DNA of 41,282 bases from Penium margaritaceum (Eukaryota; Streptophyta; Zygnematophyceae; Desmidiales; Peniaceae). The stretch spans positions 83,812 to 125,093 of the forward strand of contig SZWC01002407.1 of assembly GCA_023375785.1 (NCBI GenBank), written 5' to 3'. How positions within the stretch are numbered: the stretch's first letter is position 1; each line of letters starts with the position of its first letter. Made by a program: the position numbers and the translations under genes. Shown one piece after another: positions 19,744-30,086 of the stretch. The notes under the pieces were generated by a model. The model searched no databases, was not told the origin of the DNA, and worked only from the letters and a program-made list of their open reading frames with translations.

Positions 19744-20574
19744 AAGGCGGAGCATCAGAATGGGGCTGCCGCCATTCATCGCAACACTAGTGATGTGCCC
19801 CGAGGAGAGAAAAGGAGGGTGGAGGAGTCGGCCAAGAAGAGGGGCACCAAGGAGAATAAGCTCCAAGTGCCTGACTTGGTGACTGGGGTGCTATCTGTGA
19901 GTTGCCTCATCAAGGAAGGACTCAAAGTCACCTTCATGAGGAAGGTCTGCCTCCTAAAAGAGGAGGGCAGTGGGCGTGTTGTAGCACTTGGTGCGAAAAA
20001 AGGAGGTGTGTACCTGGTATGTGCCGACATCCTCACAATGAGCAATTGTGAGTCCGGCGTGGGCAGCCGTCGAAGTAAGGAAGCGGTTGCAACTGCGTCC
20101 AAGAAGGGGAGACCTGAGGGCATAGGAGGCGGGATAAAGGAGACCGTCCGGGCTAGATTGGTGGACCTGGACCACAAGGCACACCATGCAACTAGAAGCC
20201 GTGTGATGGGTGCAAAGCTTCGCATGGAGGCAAAAGAGGGTGTCAAGGTGGGATACCAGCCAGGGGAGAGAATGGGTGGCAAACGGACTGACTTCCCTAA
20301 CGGGCAAAAAGGACCCAACGCTGCACAAATGGTGAACCGGCGTCACAAGGCAGGCCATAAGGGTGCTGCCGAGTTCCATGGGGGAGCGATGGTGGCGGCT
20401 CGGAGGACCCTGCAGCAAAAGGAGGGCGACATGAAGGTGCGTCCTCAAGTGGAGTCCGAGGGGCTCCGCCCCTCAGCTAAGGGGGAGCTGCTGCACCGAC
20501 AAGATGATCAAAACCTGAGAGCTCAAGTGCTAAGACCGGGTGCTGGCGCATCGCGTACACAAGGCTCCGCTTGA
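19672..20574 (+). pseudogene. Pre-integrase remnant of D running into a basic repeat protein
   Basis: A 300-codon open frame. Residues about 62-115 (LQVPDLVTGVLSVSCLIKEG, then LKVTF ... GGVYLV) match the protease-end and GAG-pre-integrase segment of copia Pol (compare VRHVPGLAYIPSVSHL in C). The WHRRLGH motif and the integrase are absent: the frame changes to Lys/Arg/Gly-rich sequence unlike Pol, including HKAGHKGAAEFHGGAMVAAR. So Pol was cut away after pre-integrase and replaced by repeats. No function can be assigned. Confidence 0.6.
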
Positions 20575-21090
20575 GGACCCAAGGAGGAGGAGAGCGGCGG
20601 CATGACGCTGCGCTCTCAACTGGAGGATAAAAGGTTCCGGGCTGCAGAGGTGGTGAACCATGACCACGAGGCGGCAAGAAAAGGAGTCGCCAAGTCTCAA
20701 GAGGAGGCATTGGTGGCGGCACGGAGGACCACGCGGCAGAGGGAGGAAGCCATAAGGGCTGTTCCTCAAGTTGAGCCTGATGGGCTCATCGCAGGAGCAG
20801 ACTAGGACTAAGAGCACCATGCGGCGAGAGGCCGGGCAGTGGGTGCACCGCAACAAAAGTGGACGGAGGTGGTCCGGAGAGCTGTGCAACAAGGGGAGAG
20901 TAAAGGCAACTGGCTGAGCTCTCCACAGGAGCAAAACACGGTCCGAGAAACATCAATGGTGGACCGTGGCTACAAGGCAGACCAAGAAGGTGCTGCTGAG
21001 TTTCATAAGGGGACGATGGTGGCTGAGCGAAGGTCCAGGTTGCAGGGTGCAGGCAAGGTGTCGTCAGCTCAAAGTCCTCAAGGAGGAGGA
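20331..21090 (+). repeat. Three degenerate ~310-bp repeats in D
   Basis: Units near 20331, 20652 and 20957 share GTGAACC-like starts, a central ATGGTGGCGGCTCGGAGGACC-like segment and a TCCTCAAGTGGAG-like end. Each encodes a related basic peptide (MVAARRTLQQKEG, LVAARRTTRQREE, MVAERRSRLQG). Spacing is 321 and 305 bp. Confidence 0.65.
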
Positions 21091-21243
21091 TGAGCACTCA
21101 AGGGGCATGCAACAGAGGTTGCGATAGGTTTGTCAGCATCTCTGGAATCTGCAAAACAGGCGGATGGTGCATGCGACATGCACAGTGTGGGAGAGGGGAG
21201 TGAGATCTCTGCTTCTCCACATTCTCCAAAATAGGGAGCGCAG

Positions 21244-21885
21244 GTGTATGAGGAGTGTGGTGATGGAGCTGTGACCAAGACACCGGCACCAAAAGATCTC
21301 TCCATAAGGGGGAGGCATGCGCGTCAAGGACGTGTGACGAGGTTGCGGCAGAAGTGCAGGCAACCGCTAGAGGAGCAGTCGCAGCTACAGCATGATGGAT
21401 CCCGCGAGACTAGTTGCAACAAAGTGCAAGCCAATGCCGGCGGTGCAGGCAGCAACAGCTTGAATAATGCGGCACGCACAGAGACGGTGCCAACAAGGGC
21501 CAAGAGCAGCAGAATGGAGGCACTGCAAGAAGACAGGGGAGACACACAATACGCTGTGCCAAGCTCGCAAGGTGATGAAGGTGTTGATAAATCAAAGGCA
21601 CCAAAAGCACAAGCGGAGGAGATGGAGGACTCAATTGAAGGTCCGAGGTCTCCGCACATAAAGAAGGATGCCGCAAGAGGTGCGGGTCTCCCACATGACG
21701 GGGAGCGAAATTGCAAGGAGGTAGGGGCTCCTAGGTTGTCTCGGGGAGGCGTCCAACTGTCCAGGCAAGTAGCAACACCAACACAACAGAGGTCACAAGG
21801 CATGCCACAGGGGTGCTACCAAGTCCCGCACGGGGGCACAAGTGATGACAGTGGGGAGCGAGACATCCGTCGCTACGTGTTGTGA
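21244..21885 (+). other. Unidentified 213-codon ORF in D
   Basis: Starts MYEECGDGAVTKTP, polar and rich in Arg, Gly, Gln and Ser, with no domain I recognise. It follows the repeats and ends 110 bases before the polypurine tract and 3' LTR. It could be extended repeat-derived sequence that has stayed open, or a captured fragment. Confidence 0.35.
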
Positions 21886-21994
21886 TTGGTGCAGGACAAC
21901 TAAGGAGAGTTGCTTACAATAGCATCTTGGCCAGGCATCGGAGCATGGCAGATGTTCAAGGACAGGGCATCATGGCTGCGGTGCAGGGGGAGAT

Positions 21995-22737
21995 TGTTAT
22001 AAAATTGTGCCCCTTGCCATGGCTGCTGTGGATCAATTTCCTGATCTGGCCACTGGGCAGTGGTAAAACACCTGATATGATTGCAGATTTGGATTCCTTG
22101 GAATGTTCCATGCAAGATCAAGCCTTGAATTGCTCGATTTGAGTGATTATTCAGAAAGATAGCCCTGCCCAAAGGAGGGGTGGTCCACGGGTGGAATCTG
22201 GGTCTCCGTCATGGGTAACGGGATAGTTCCACCGCGGTGATCCGAGTTCGTCTCCAAAAAGCTCCAAATGCACCAGGGGCATGAATGAAGTCACCAGAGG
22301 GACTTCCTTGACCAGGGTGAACCTCTCCTTGACTTTTGGGCGAAGAAAGGCGCTCCGACGGGTCATCATCGAAGCGCCTCCGTTGCCTAGCGTGCAAGGA
22401 ATGGTGGGCGGCTCCACCAAGGATTACTTCAATGGCCGTAGCAGGGGCTATAGTGCTCCGTTTTGAGCGTGCTTGGATGCGTTGGAAAGCTCTGATCACA
22501 TGCTATAAGAATCAGATGTAATCTCACTGTTAAAAACAACAATTGCCACTTCAATTGAGTGCAACTGCTTGCGACTCTTTTCTGCCCATTCTAGACTGTG
22601 ATCCTTGGACTTCACACTCTTCCACCTAGTTGTGCATTGGCTACCAAAGTAGCGTCAGCGTGCTCCATAGAAGGCTAGGTATCCTTGATGGTGCTTCCAC
22701 AGCCTCCTAGGGTCACCGCCAGGACAGATTCCTGACA
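21995..22737 (+). repeat. 3' LTR of element D
   Basis: It starts TGTTAT after the purine run GTGCAGGGGGAGAT (21981-21994) and ends CCTGACA. The right target duplicate AGCAA follows. Confidence 0.9.
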
Positions 22738-22889
22738 AGCAAAAGCCACACCTATAGTCGCCACCCCTTTTGTTCCTGGAGCACTCTTTGCTCCATTAGT
22801 GGCAGCAGCACTAGTAGCCATGGCTATTCAGACTCCATACTCCGGGCGTACTGTGGTAGTGCAGCTCGTCCCATCTGGTCACGTTTTCT
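22738..22889 (+). other. Conserved hydrophobic peptide block of B
   Basis: VPGALFAPLVAAALVA ... YSGRTVVVQL then TGA after SGHVF, matching A (8012-8165). Its upstream half lies left of D, at 18107. Confidence 0.4.
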
Positions 22890-23144
22890 GACTCCAATGC
22901 CGTGACCTCCGGGAGTGACAGTACCCACTAGTCTCATCCTCTCCCATGACTTGGTGTTCACCACGAGGAGTAGGTACCCTCGGAAACTATCCATCGTCTG
23001 GTGCACGAGATGATTGTGCAGACCTCTGAGTAGGCGCCAAGCGCATTCACCTGCTAATACTGTGGTGATGGACTTCATGGTTGGAGTCGCTGCTGGATGC
23101 GCCCTTGTGGTTGGAATCCACCTTGGATTCAGTCTCGTCGGAGC

Positions 23145-25576
23145 ATGCATCCTCCACAACATGCGGATCTGCCAGTGTTGGTAGATCCCCTTGCTGGACC
23201 TCTGGCAACCATATTTGCCGAGATCTACGGCGTGAGGCAGATGGTGCAGTGGCTTTGTGACCTCATCGTCACCGAGTGTTGTTCTGCTACTCGTTCATCG
23301 ACGGCCTCCTTGATCTCATCTCCTTCATCCTCTCCTCCTTCCTCATCCAATGGTGTCCCTTCAGCTCCACCTGTCGTCCAGTCCCACACTACCACCATCC
23401 TTTCAATCCTCCACTCTGCTGCAACCACAATGCCACCTTGCGATGACATGTCTTCATGCAGTCGTTCCAGTTGTAAATACCCACGGCGGCAGCATCAGCG
23501 CTCCGCACTCCGTGCTCGTGTTGGTTTTGATACACCATCCACCTCCTCCGCTTCCGTTGCCGTACCTGTCAAGGGGGAGTGTGGTCACCGCACATTACAT
23601 ATTTTGACCGTAGCGACAAGATTTGCACTCGTGCCTGGCCGTGGTACCCGAGCGTCAGCTCAGGCATATTCAGATGATATGGCGAGAGCACATGACGTGG
23701 AGTCTGATCTCGACATGGCGTTCATGGTGGAGACTTGCGTGTCATCGAGCTTGAATTCCACGTCAGGGCTGGATCTTTTGCAGCAGCAGATTACTTGAGG
23801 AGGAGTGCAGGCACGGTGTCCGTGGGCTGTGCCACTCACGGCTCGGACCAGTGGCGGCCCGGTGGTGGCAGAGGAGTCCCATAGAGATTATGATGCGTCG
23901 ACCAGAATTTTGGAGGAGAGTGTACAGCAGACCCACACTAATCCGGCGGAGGTTGGAGTGCTTGGTACGTGCATGTGATCAAGGTTGACATCTACACTGG
24001 GACAGGAGCCGGACGTTCCGTAGCAGCAGGTTACATCAGGAGGAGTACAGGTCTTGCGTGCCTGGGCGGTGCCATTCGCGACTACGACCGGTAGCGGCCT
24101 GGCAGTGGCACAGGAGTATCATGCGGATCGGGTTGCCCAATACGGATTTCCGGGGCGTTGGCGCACAAGACTCACAATAGCTCGTCATCGGTCGCAGTGC
24201 ATGAGCAGATTTGGCCGGTTGCTCTTTTAGAAGTTGAGGTACTCTTGAGAGCAGCAATTTTGAGAGATGTCACTGGGACATGTGCTACAGAAGACAAAGC
24301 AGGCTCCACCGTGTCATCTGCACTACGTGAGGACCAGCTTCAGCGTGAGGAGTCGCCCATGTTCGTAGAGTCTGCGAGTTCCTGTACACACGACAGAGCA
24401 GCGACACACATGACAGAGCGAGATGGTGGCCCTCACTCCATTATTGAGCAGGTGGCAGCGACCAGCCTTCCCGGCGAGACGGTGCGTGAGCGCTAGCTGC
24501 GCTTGTTGGTCGCCTTGACGGGCATTGTCGAGCCAGAGTCCTGTGCACCTGTTTCCACTACGGCGGCAGTCAAGGACAGTGGAGCAGATCCGTACACGTT
24601 GATGGAGTCACCTCGTTAGCAGGAGCTGAGTTGTGCCCTCTCGTGTTCACATGTTGGTGACCTTACCGATCACATTGACGCTGAGAGTGGCAGTACCTAC
24701 ACGGACGACATTTCCACATGCTCCACGGACTGTGACGACTCCTCCTTCTCCTTCTCTCTTGGTATGCGACTGCTCATTCCTCCTTACATGACAGACACGA
24801 GCTGTGGTATGGATGCGACACCTGCAGCTGCATCCGATGTTCTAGCTTCTCAGCACATTTTGAGTTTGGTTGACTCCCAGGTGGATGTAGCAGCACGGGC
24901 TCCATCATCTTCAGAAGCAGAGATGTAGATGGAGTTGTACTCACGAGTTCTGCAGTGTGCATGTGCAACATCGAGTGAGGCAGAGTTTATCCTACGCGAG
25001 GCAGACATGGGCGACCTCGACATGTCCGAGGCAGATTACGATGACGCGTAGGAGCGTGTAGTGATGGTGCAATGGGAGATGATGGCAGCGCGTGAGCGAT
25101 TCTCAGAGGAGGGGAGCACTAGTACTATCGGCACGAGCTTTCCACTACCAGGATCTTGTACACCCATACTCTGGGAGGATCATGTAGCAGCTCTGAGTAT
25201 GACATTCGATGGAGATACTACCATAGGAGATTTGAGCGTACCTTCATTTTCTGCCATCGTCGTTCTTGTCGACTCCATCATCGCTCCTCTTTCTGCTGCT
25301 GCCATCATGCACCTTCATCCAACCGACTTAGCTACTCCATCGTCACCTTCGTCCATGAGTGGTGATCCGGTTCGTCGCTCCAACCCTCCTCTTCTGGCCA
25401 TACACCCTTGTGACTTAGGGTGCTCTATCCCGCCTCAAAGGCTAGCTCCGCCACTTCATCCACGTTTGCATGCTGCTCTTCCATTCCGTTTTCTCCGGCG
25501 TACACAGGTGCATTGCGGTAGAGCAGAGACAGGAGAGACTGTGAGTCGGGATCCTTGGCAGTCACACGTGGAATGA
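23145..25576 (+). pseudogene. Long unrecognised ORF of element B, degenerate
   Basis: Homologue of the A ORF at 5824-7758. It starts MHPPQHADLP at 23145 and follows A through DPLAGPLATIF, the Ser/Pro-rich middle and GECGH, stopping at 23796. After a duplicated segment (about 23780-24120) it resumes from 24158 in another frame (GGPHSIIEQVAATSLPGE) and runs through DDSSFSFSLGM, a TAG after SSSEAEM, MELYSRVLQ and TTIGDLSVPS to 25576. Stops at REDs such as RER*LRL and SPR*QEL are TAG where A has CAG. The last 85 codons (SGDPVRR ... PWQSHVE) extend past the stop used by A. B is clearly more decayed than A. Confidence 0.5.
23780..24120 (+). repeat. Internal duplication in B's ORF
   Basis: The segment encoding QQQ(I/V)T*GGVQ ... 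W-AVP ... G--VVAEE occurs twice (near 23780 and 24025) but once in A (PQQQVTSGGAQVRHPWLVP). The two B copies differ at many positions, so the duplication is old. Confidence 0.5.
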
Positions 25577-25683
25577 GACACTCCAGGTTATGGAGTAGCG
25601 ACATGAGGAGTCATAGGTGAAGACACCACTTTGTCTTTGAGGCTAGGATTTGACTCGTACATGACAGGGGGAGCTATCTCTAC

Positions 25684-25854
25684 TTGATGGAGAGACCACA
25701 TGATTCATCGCCCAGGATCTGTTCAGCGAAGGCATCAGCATCTTCATCGAGGACATTGTCGCCAGGTTTAACTTCCAAAGGGGAGTGTTGTGTGGACCTC
25801 AACCTGACACAACGTCATGGGAGATGCATGGCGAGGGGTCTATGCTCTGCCGTG
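25684..25854 (+). other. Short ORF of B shared with A
   Basis: MMERPHDSSPRICS ... GECCVDL matches A 5315-5509. Within it, AAAGGGGAG then TGTTGTGTGG (25777-25795) looks like a polypurine tract plus LTR start, as in A. Confidence 0.4.
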
Positions 25855-25928
25855 AGCATACTACAACAGCCGATGTGTGACTCATTAAACATGCCTGCAA
25901 AGCTACATGTGGATGGTAGCACTATGTT

Positions 25929-26694
25929 GGTCGAGGCCCGAACACTTGGTGGATTGTACCAGTGTCACGAGGAGACAATGTGATCATGTGTCTTGGTGTG
26001 TGGCTATACTGCGTGTGGCATGTGCATGCAAGCTGTATTGCTCATGGTGGTGGAGACCTGGACACGTGGTGACTTGTATCCGTGTTACGAGGAGATCCCT
26101 CCATGATCTTGTATGTTGGTTGATGATGCTATTGTGGCCGGCATATGGACACCTGTTCAATTGCTCATAATGGCCGAGACCCGGGCGCTGGTACCGCCAG
26201 TGTCACGAGGAGACCCTCTTGTCCTCTGACATGTGTGTGATGTGCATTACAATGGTTTGTGCACGTGGGCATCACTCCTCCCATGGTCGAGGCCCAGACA
26301 CNAACACTTGGTGGATTGTACCAGTGTCACGAGGAGACAATGTGATCATGTGTCTTGGTGTGTGGCTATACTGCGTGTGGCATGTGCATGCAAGCTGTAT
26401 TGCTCATGGTGGTGGAGACCTGGACACGTGGTGACTTGTATCCGTGTTACGAGGAGATCCCCCCATGATCTTGTATGTTGGTTGATGATGCTATTGTGGC
26501 CGGCATACGGACACCTGTTTGATTGCTCATAACGGTCGAGACCTGGGCGCTGGTACCGCCAGTGTCACGAGGAGGCCCTCTTGTCCTCTGACATGTGTAT
26601 GATGTGCATTACAATGGTTTGTGCACGTGTGCATCAATCCTCCCATGGTCGAGACCCAGACACTTGGTGGGATGTGCTAGTGTCGAGGGAGACC
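25929..26694 (+). repeat. Hairpin-module array of B with a 362-bp duplication
   Basis: Modules at about 25929, 26049, 26172, 26285, 26411, 26534 and 26647. Each has GGTCGAGACC-like and CACGAGGAGACC-like flanks around a small inverted repeat, for example ACACTTGGT...ACCAGTGT or GCGCTGG...CCAGTGT. Bases 25941-26302 recur as 26303-26664 almost unchanged, with a single N at 26302. The module at 26285 is a hybrid of two others across the N, so the duplication may be an assembly join. Confidence 0.7.
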
Positions 26695-26821
26695 TTAGAT
26701 GGGTAGCACATGTGTATGTGTGTGTGTGTTTGACTGGTGCACATTGTGGTTTGGTATACGTTGTTGTTCCATGCCTTCCTTCATTTGTTCTGGCGTGGAC
26801 GGCTATGTCAGCCAAGAAGAG

Positions 26822-27462
26822 GGTTGGTTTGTGTGGGTTCCACCCCTCACGACTAGCACCGATGGATTATCCATATACCCGCGTTGGTGGTATATGGTAG
26901 AGGAGGGCATGACAACACGACGGGCCTCCGGACTGTACCGAGGCTTCTCCAGCACTTACAAAAATGCTGGCGAGATGCGGTCGATGCGTTCTGGTAGCCC
27001 TGTGGGCTTGTCGGGAGGTAGGAGAGTTTTCTCGGTGGGTTGAGACCCGTGCAGCCGGTGCACTGTAACGGTGTGATGAGGGCTTCCGATGTTCGGAAAG
27101 CCATTTTGGATGTCTGGACGCTGATTTCAAGTTTTTCTAGCACTGCTCGTATTTTCTGAGTGGTCGAGACCCGGGCACTCTGAGAGCTCTGGTGCCTCGA
27201 GGAGACCACCTTTGTTATTCTTGTGGTGTATGCAGTGTGTTCTCCCCAGTGACTTGTTTGGGTTCAGCAGGGGTGACGGGGCCCGGTGCGGCTAGCTGCC
27301 GCTGCCCCTACATAAGCCCGCTAGGGGCTCATTTGTACTTCCTCCTTGTTCTTTCATGTTATGCGTTCCAGACTTGGCCATGTTTTTGCCGTTTTGCATT
27401 GCACTCATACCCAACTCATGTTCATTTTTGCATGGGCCTGCATGCCCTAAGTATCTCCAATC
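26822..27462 (+). repeat. 3' LTR of element B (641 bp)
   Basis: It starts GGTTGG (TGTTGG with a changed first base) after GCCAAGAAGAG, and ends CCAATC before the TGGGT duplicate. It has a deletion of roughly 27 bp inside its first hairpin module relative to fragment 2. The uninterrupted copy serves as the empty-site control for A, the MULE and the TIR element. Confidence 0.9.
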
Positions 27463-27467
27463 TGGGT

Positions 27468-28522
27468 CGCTCTGGCAAATGATCCGTCAGATGTCAGTAG
27501 TACGCGTTGTTGCTAATGGACTTAGCCAAAATCTTGGCTCGAAGTCCAAAACTCTGTATTCCAGGTGATTACCTGGGGTCACAGTCAAATTCCGACTGTA
27601 AGACCGTGGATAGGTTTCGAACCACATCAATCCCCATCACCAAACTGGATGACAAAATCATCTAAATGTATCTCAAAGGCACAGGGGGCACCATCACTAT
27701 GTGTAGAAGTTGCGCCTCTGGAAAGACGCTTTGATGGGTCCTTGATGTATGAGTGTGCCTTGGCAGGCGGCATCGTGCACGCCTCGGACTGAGCGGCTGG
27801 ATTGGGCTACCGCGCTTTGGGGGACGTAGCGGGAGCTACGGTGAATCGAGTTGCTTGCGGTTTGGTGCCTTGGGAAGCTTGTGACTAGTACTATGACTCG
27901 TGGGTTCATGTGCATGTAAGAAAAACAAATGCAAAAATGCATTAACCTACTGCCTCCATTTAGTGGCAAACATTGAAACTTATCACAGGTGGCACAATTC
28001 AATGGTGAGTTTCTAACCCTTTTCTTTTCAATTTGGACACAGTTTTGTTCAGTATTTTGCACATTAGACACATTAAAAAAATGTAACGCTACTGGTTCAC
28101 CCCTAGTGGTGTGCAAGAAAGTGCCAGATTTTCCTATGGATGGAAGGAATCTTCGTCGGTAGGGAGATTTCATTCTCCCGCGTGCAAGCGAGCTCACTGA
28201 CCGTGCTATTTAGAAGTCGTGTCATGAGTGAAGATTTATCCAACACAAAAAAAGCGTGAGTGGAAACTATTCTACGGACCATACGCCACAAAAAGCACCA
28301 TTTCGCAAAACCCCCGGAGGTCTTCACATAGGAATAGCGCCACTAGGTATCCCTTCATAAAAGTGACTGTTTTGCAACTCTGTCCAACTCCCACAAACAT
28401 TGAGTGAGGCGACCAGAAAGCTCACGCTTAGACTCAGAACTTGCACAAAAAAAATCTGTAAACAGAGTGAAGACCCGAGGGGCACGTTAGAATAACCACC
28501 ACACGTTAGTGGTTTTCCGACA
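27468..28522 (+). repeat. 5' LTR of C, right fragment
   Basis: It aligns with 33247-33912 (for example GACTTAGCCAA, TCAATCCCCATCACCAAACT, AGACTCAGAACTTGCACAAAA) and ends CCGACA. It carries a ~400-bp insertion at 27945-28347 absent from the 3' LTR. Confidence 0.85.
27945..28347. mobile_element. ~400-bp MITE-like insertion in C's 5' LTR
   Basis: The 3' LTR reads GTTATTCCC at this point, whereas the 5' LTR has about 400 extra AT-rich bases. Ends are short imperfect inverted repeats: ACCTACTGCC on the left, GGCGCCACTAGGT region on the right. A TA or TTA target duplication is possible but not clear. No ORF of note. Confidence 0.45.
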
Positions 28523-28524
28523 AA

Positions 28525-28539
28525 GGGTTATGGGCCCAC
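28525..28539 (+). other. Half-tRNA primer-binding site of C
   Basis: GGGTTATGGGCCCAC, identical to that of D and two bases after the LTR. It is complementary to the anticodon stem-loop of plant iMet. Confidence 0.9.
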
Positions 28540-28619
28540 GCCCTGCCCGATCTTCACATTGCTCACAGATTTTGTGGCAGATGGGATTGCTATCGTTGAC
28601 AACGTCGCTGTCATATTCT

Positions 28620-29467
28620 GAGGTTCTCGATTGGAAGACTACACAAATGGCGCAAAAGGAGATGAAAGCCATCCTGTAGCTGGCCCATGCTTTGGGCTAT
28701 GGAGGTAGCTCTTGGAGCTCCACCTTGTGCATAAGGGGCTGTTGCAACTCATGAAGGGAACGGATGTCCTCCACAAAGTGACAACGACAGAAACATAGAT
28801 GAAGGCCTTTGCAAAGAAGAACACGGAGGTGCTCATGCTACTGGTGCTTGGTATGGCTGAGTTGCAGTGGGGTTACTTCTTGGGCTGCAAGTCAGCAGCT
28901 GAAGCTTGGCAAAAACTCTGCGTCATCCATCAATCCAATTTTCTAGAAAACAAAATCCTCTCAATGAAGCGAGTTCTTCTGGTGATATTGGAGGAGGGAG
29001 ATGATGTCATCATCGCCATGTAGCAGATCGAGTCGCTCGCCTCACAATGCAATGATGTGAGATAGAAGATCAACATGCAGCTATAGGAGATGGTCCTCCT
29101 CATGGTCCTTCCTGACAGTTGGAGCCCTCTTATCACCATCTTGGGAGGATGGATAGAGTGCAAGCTCATTTATGGTGTGGTCGCAGAGTACATCCGCAAT
29201 GAGGCGCAACGGGAGAGCTGCGAGGATCCCTCATCTTCCTCATCGGCCGTCATCACCATAATGCGTGGTGGCGGAAGCAGGGACAAGGGAGGTGGAAGAA
29301 ATGGCGGTGAGAAGAAGGGCACCAAGAAGGATAAATGCCGCAACTGCGAAGAAAAGGACCATTGGACCTGTGAGTGTACTGAGGAGGAAAAAGGCCGGCG
29401 GCAAGGACGTCAAAGGCAAGAAGGCACTTCTCAACGAGACTCAAAACCACAACCTCAAGAAGGCTAA
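28620..29467 (+). pseudogene. gag: Copia-type Gag of C, broken
   Basis: Gag remnant. AEAWQKLCVIHQ, then ILEEGDDVIIAM*QIESL and LLMVLPDSWSPLIT, follow the Ty1/copia Gag (UBN2-like) pattern. A CCHC knuckle CRNCEEKDHWTCEC near 29336 has exact CX2CX4HX4C spacing, preceded by a basic Gly/Lys stretch. In-frame stops are TAG before MKAFAKK, TAG after VIIAM, TAG after NDVR and TAG after NMQL, several at expected Gln positions. The start is unclear because the region before 28799 has stops and probably a frameshift. Pol follows in a different frame. Confidence 0.75.
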
Positions 29468-30020
29468 CAGGCGATGCCTTGAATCTGGAGCGGAGAAGCA
29501 CACCCAGGTCGAAAAAGTCGGGTTTATCAACTACACAAAGTCTAACAAGTCCATGGTGGTTGCGAACAACAAGCTCAATCCGGCGGCTGGCTAAGGAGAC
29601 ATGGACCTGGAGGTGGTGGTTGGTGGGAAGCAGGTGTAGTGCGTCATGAAAGACGTGCGGCACGTACCTGGCTTGGCTTACATTCCAAGTGTCAGCCACT
29701 TGACGGACAAGGGATACGAGGTGCTCTTTGGGAGAAAGGGAACAGTCATGCAAAAGGACGGTGGTGGCAAGACCATCCTGAGGCTAAGCGCAAGGGAGGT
29801 TTCTACATCGTGGAGACGAAGGTGATCCCCGCGGAGACAATTAAGCAGACTTGCAGGAATGCACCGTCAACCTGGACAAAGGAGGGAGAGCTGATCTGGA
29901 GCTCTGGCATCGACGACTGGGGCATTCCTCACCTGTCGTTGTGAAGGAGACGGCAAATCGCGAGCTGGTACGCAGCCTTATCATTGACGGTGTGAAAGAG
30001 GCAAGAGATGTACCAATGTA
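29390..30020 (+). pseudogene. pol: Protease end and GAG-pre-integrase segment of C
   Basis: A frame open to 29594 gives KSMVVANNKLNPAAG, then LEVVVGGKQV*CVMKDVRHVPGL and SVSHLTDKGYEVLF, the usual sequence between copia protease and integrase. A different frame then gives LELWHRRLGHSSP near 29900, the pre-integrase hallmark. At least two frameshifts. The protease catalytic DSG is not visible. Confidence 0.7.
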
Positions 30021-30086
30021 CAAAAGTGTGAGACTTATATTTTGGGCACAGATGGGGGTAAACCGTTCAACGAGAACGTGAATTGC

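Larger units (their letters stand above)
18108..22737 (+). mobile_element. Non-autonomous copia-like element D inserted in B
   Basis: LTRs 18108-18843 (736 bp) and 21995-22737 (743 bp) both start TGTTATAAAATTGTGCC and end CCTGACA. Target duplication AGCAG (18103-18107) / AGCAA (22738-22742). Element A keeps the empty site (CTTAGAGCGGTAGCC, minus strand near 8165), confirming the exact insertion point. The 3.15-kb interior has a copia-style PBS, gag and a pre-integrase stretch, but no integrase, RT or RNase H. The 3' half is purine-rich repeats. It must have been mobilised by an autonomous copia such as C, whose PBS it shares. Confidence 0.9.
3930..27462 (+). mobile_element. Non-autonomous LTR element B, A/B family, with nested insertions
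   Basis: It starts TGTTGG at 3930 and ends at 27462, flanked by CGGGT/TGGGT. The 5' LTR lies in four pieces (3930-4122, 10431-10544, 15526-15631, 16400-16651; 665 bp in all), and the 3' LTR is 26822-27462. Inside are a PBS, a triplet-rich leader, a GC palindromic tract, short conserved ORFs, a long unrecognised ORF and an array of hairpin modules. No protease, integrase or RT motif was found, so the element is probably mobilised by an autonomous relative. It resembles a large retrotransposon derivative (LARD) that keeps an ORF of its own. Confidence 0.8.

Noticed and set aside
25929..26694. CRISPR-like array
   Set aside because: Repeats are degenerate with internal inverted repeats, spacers are related to each other, and the context is a plant LTR element.
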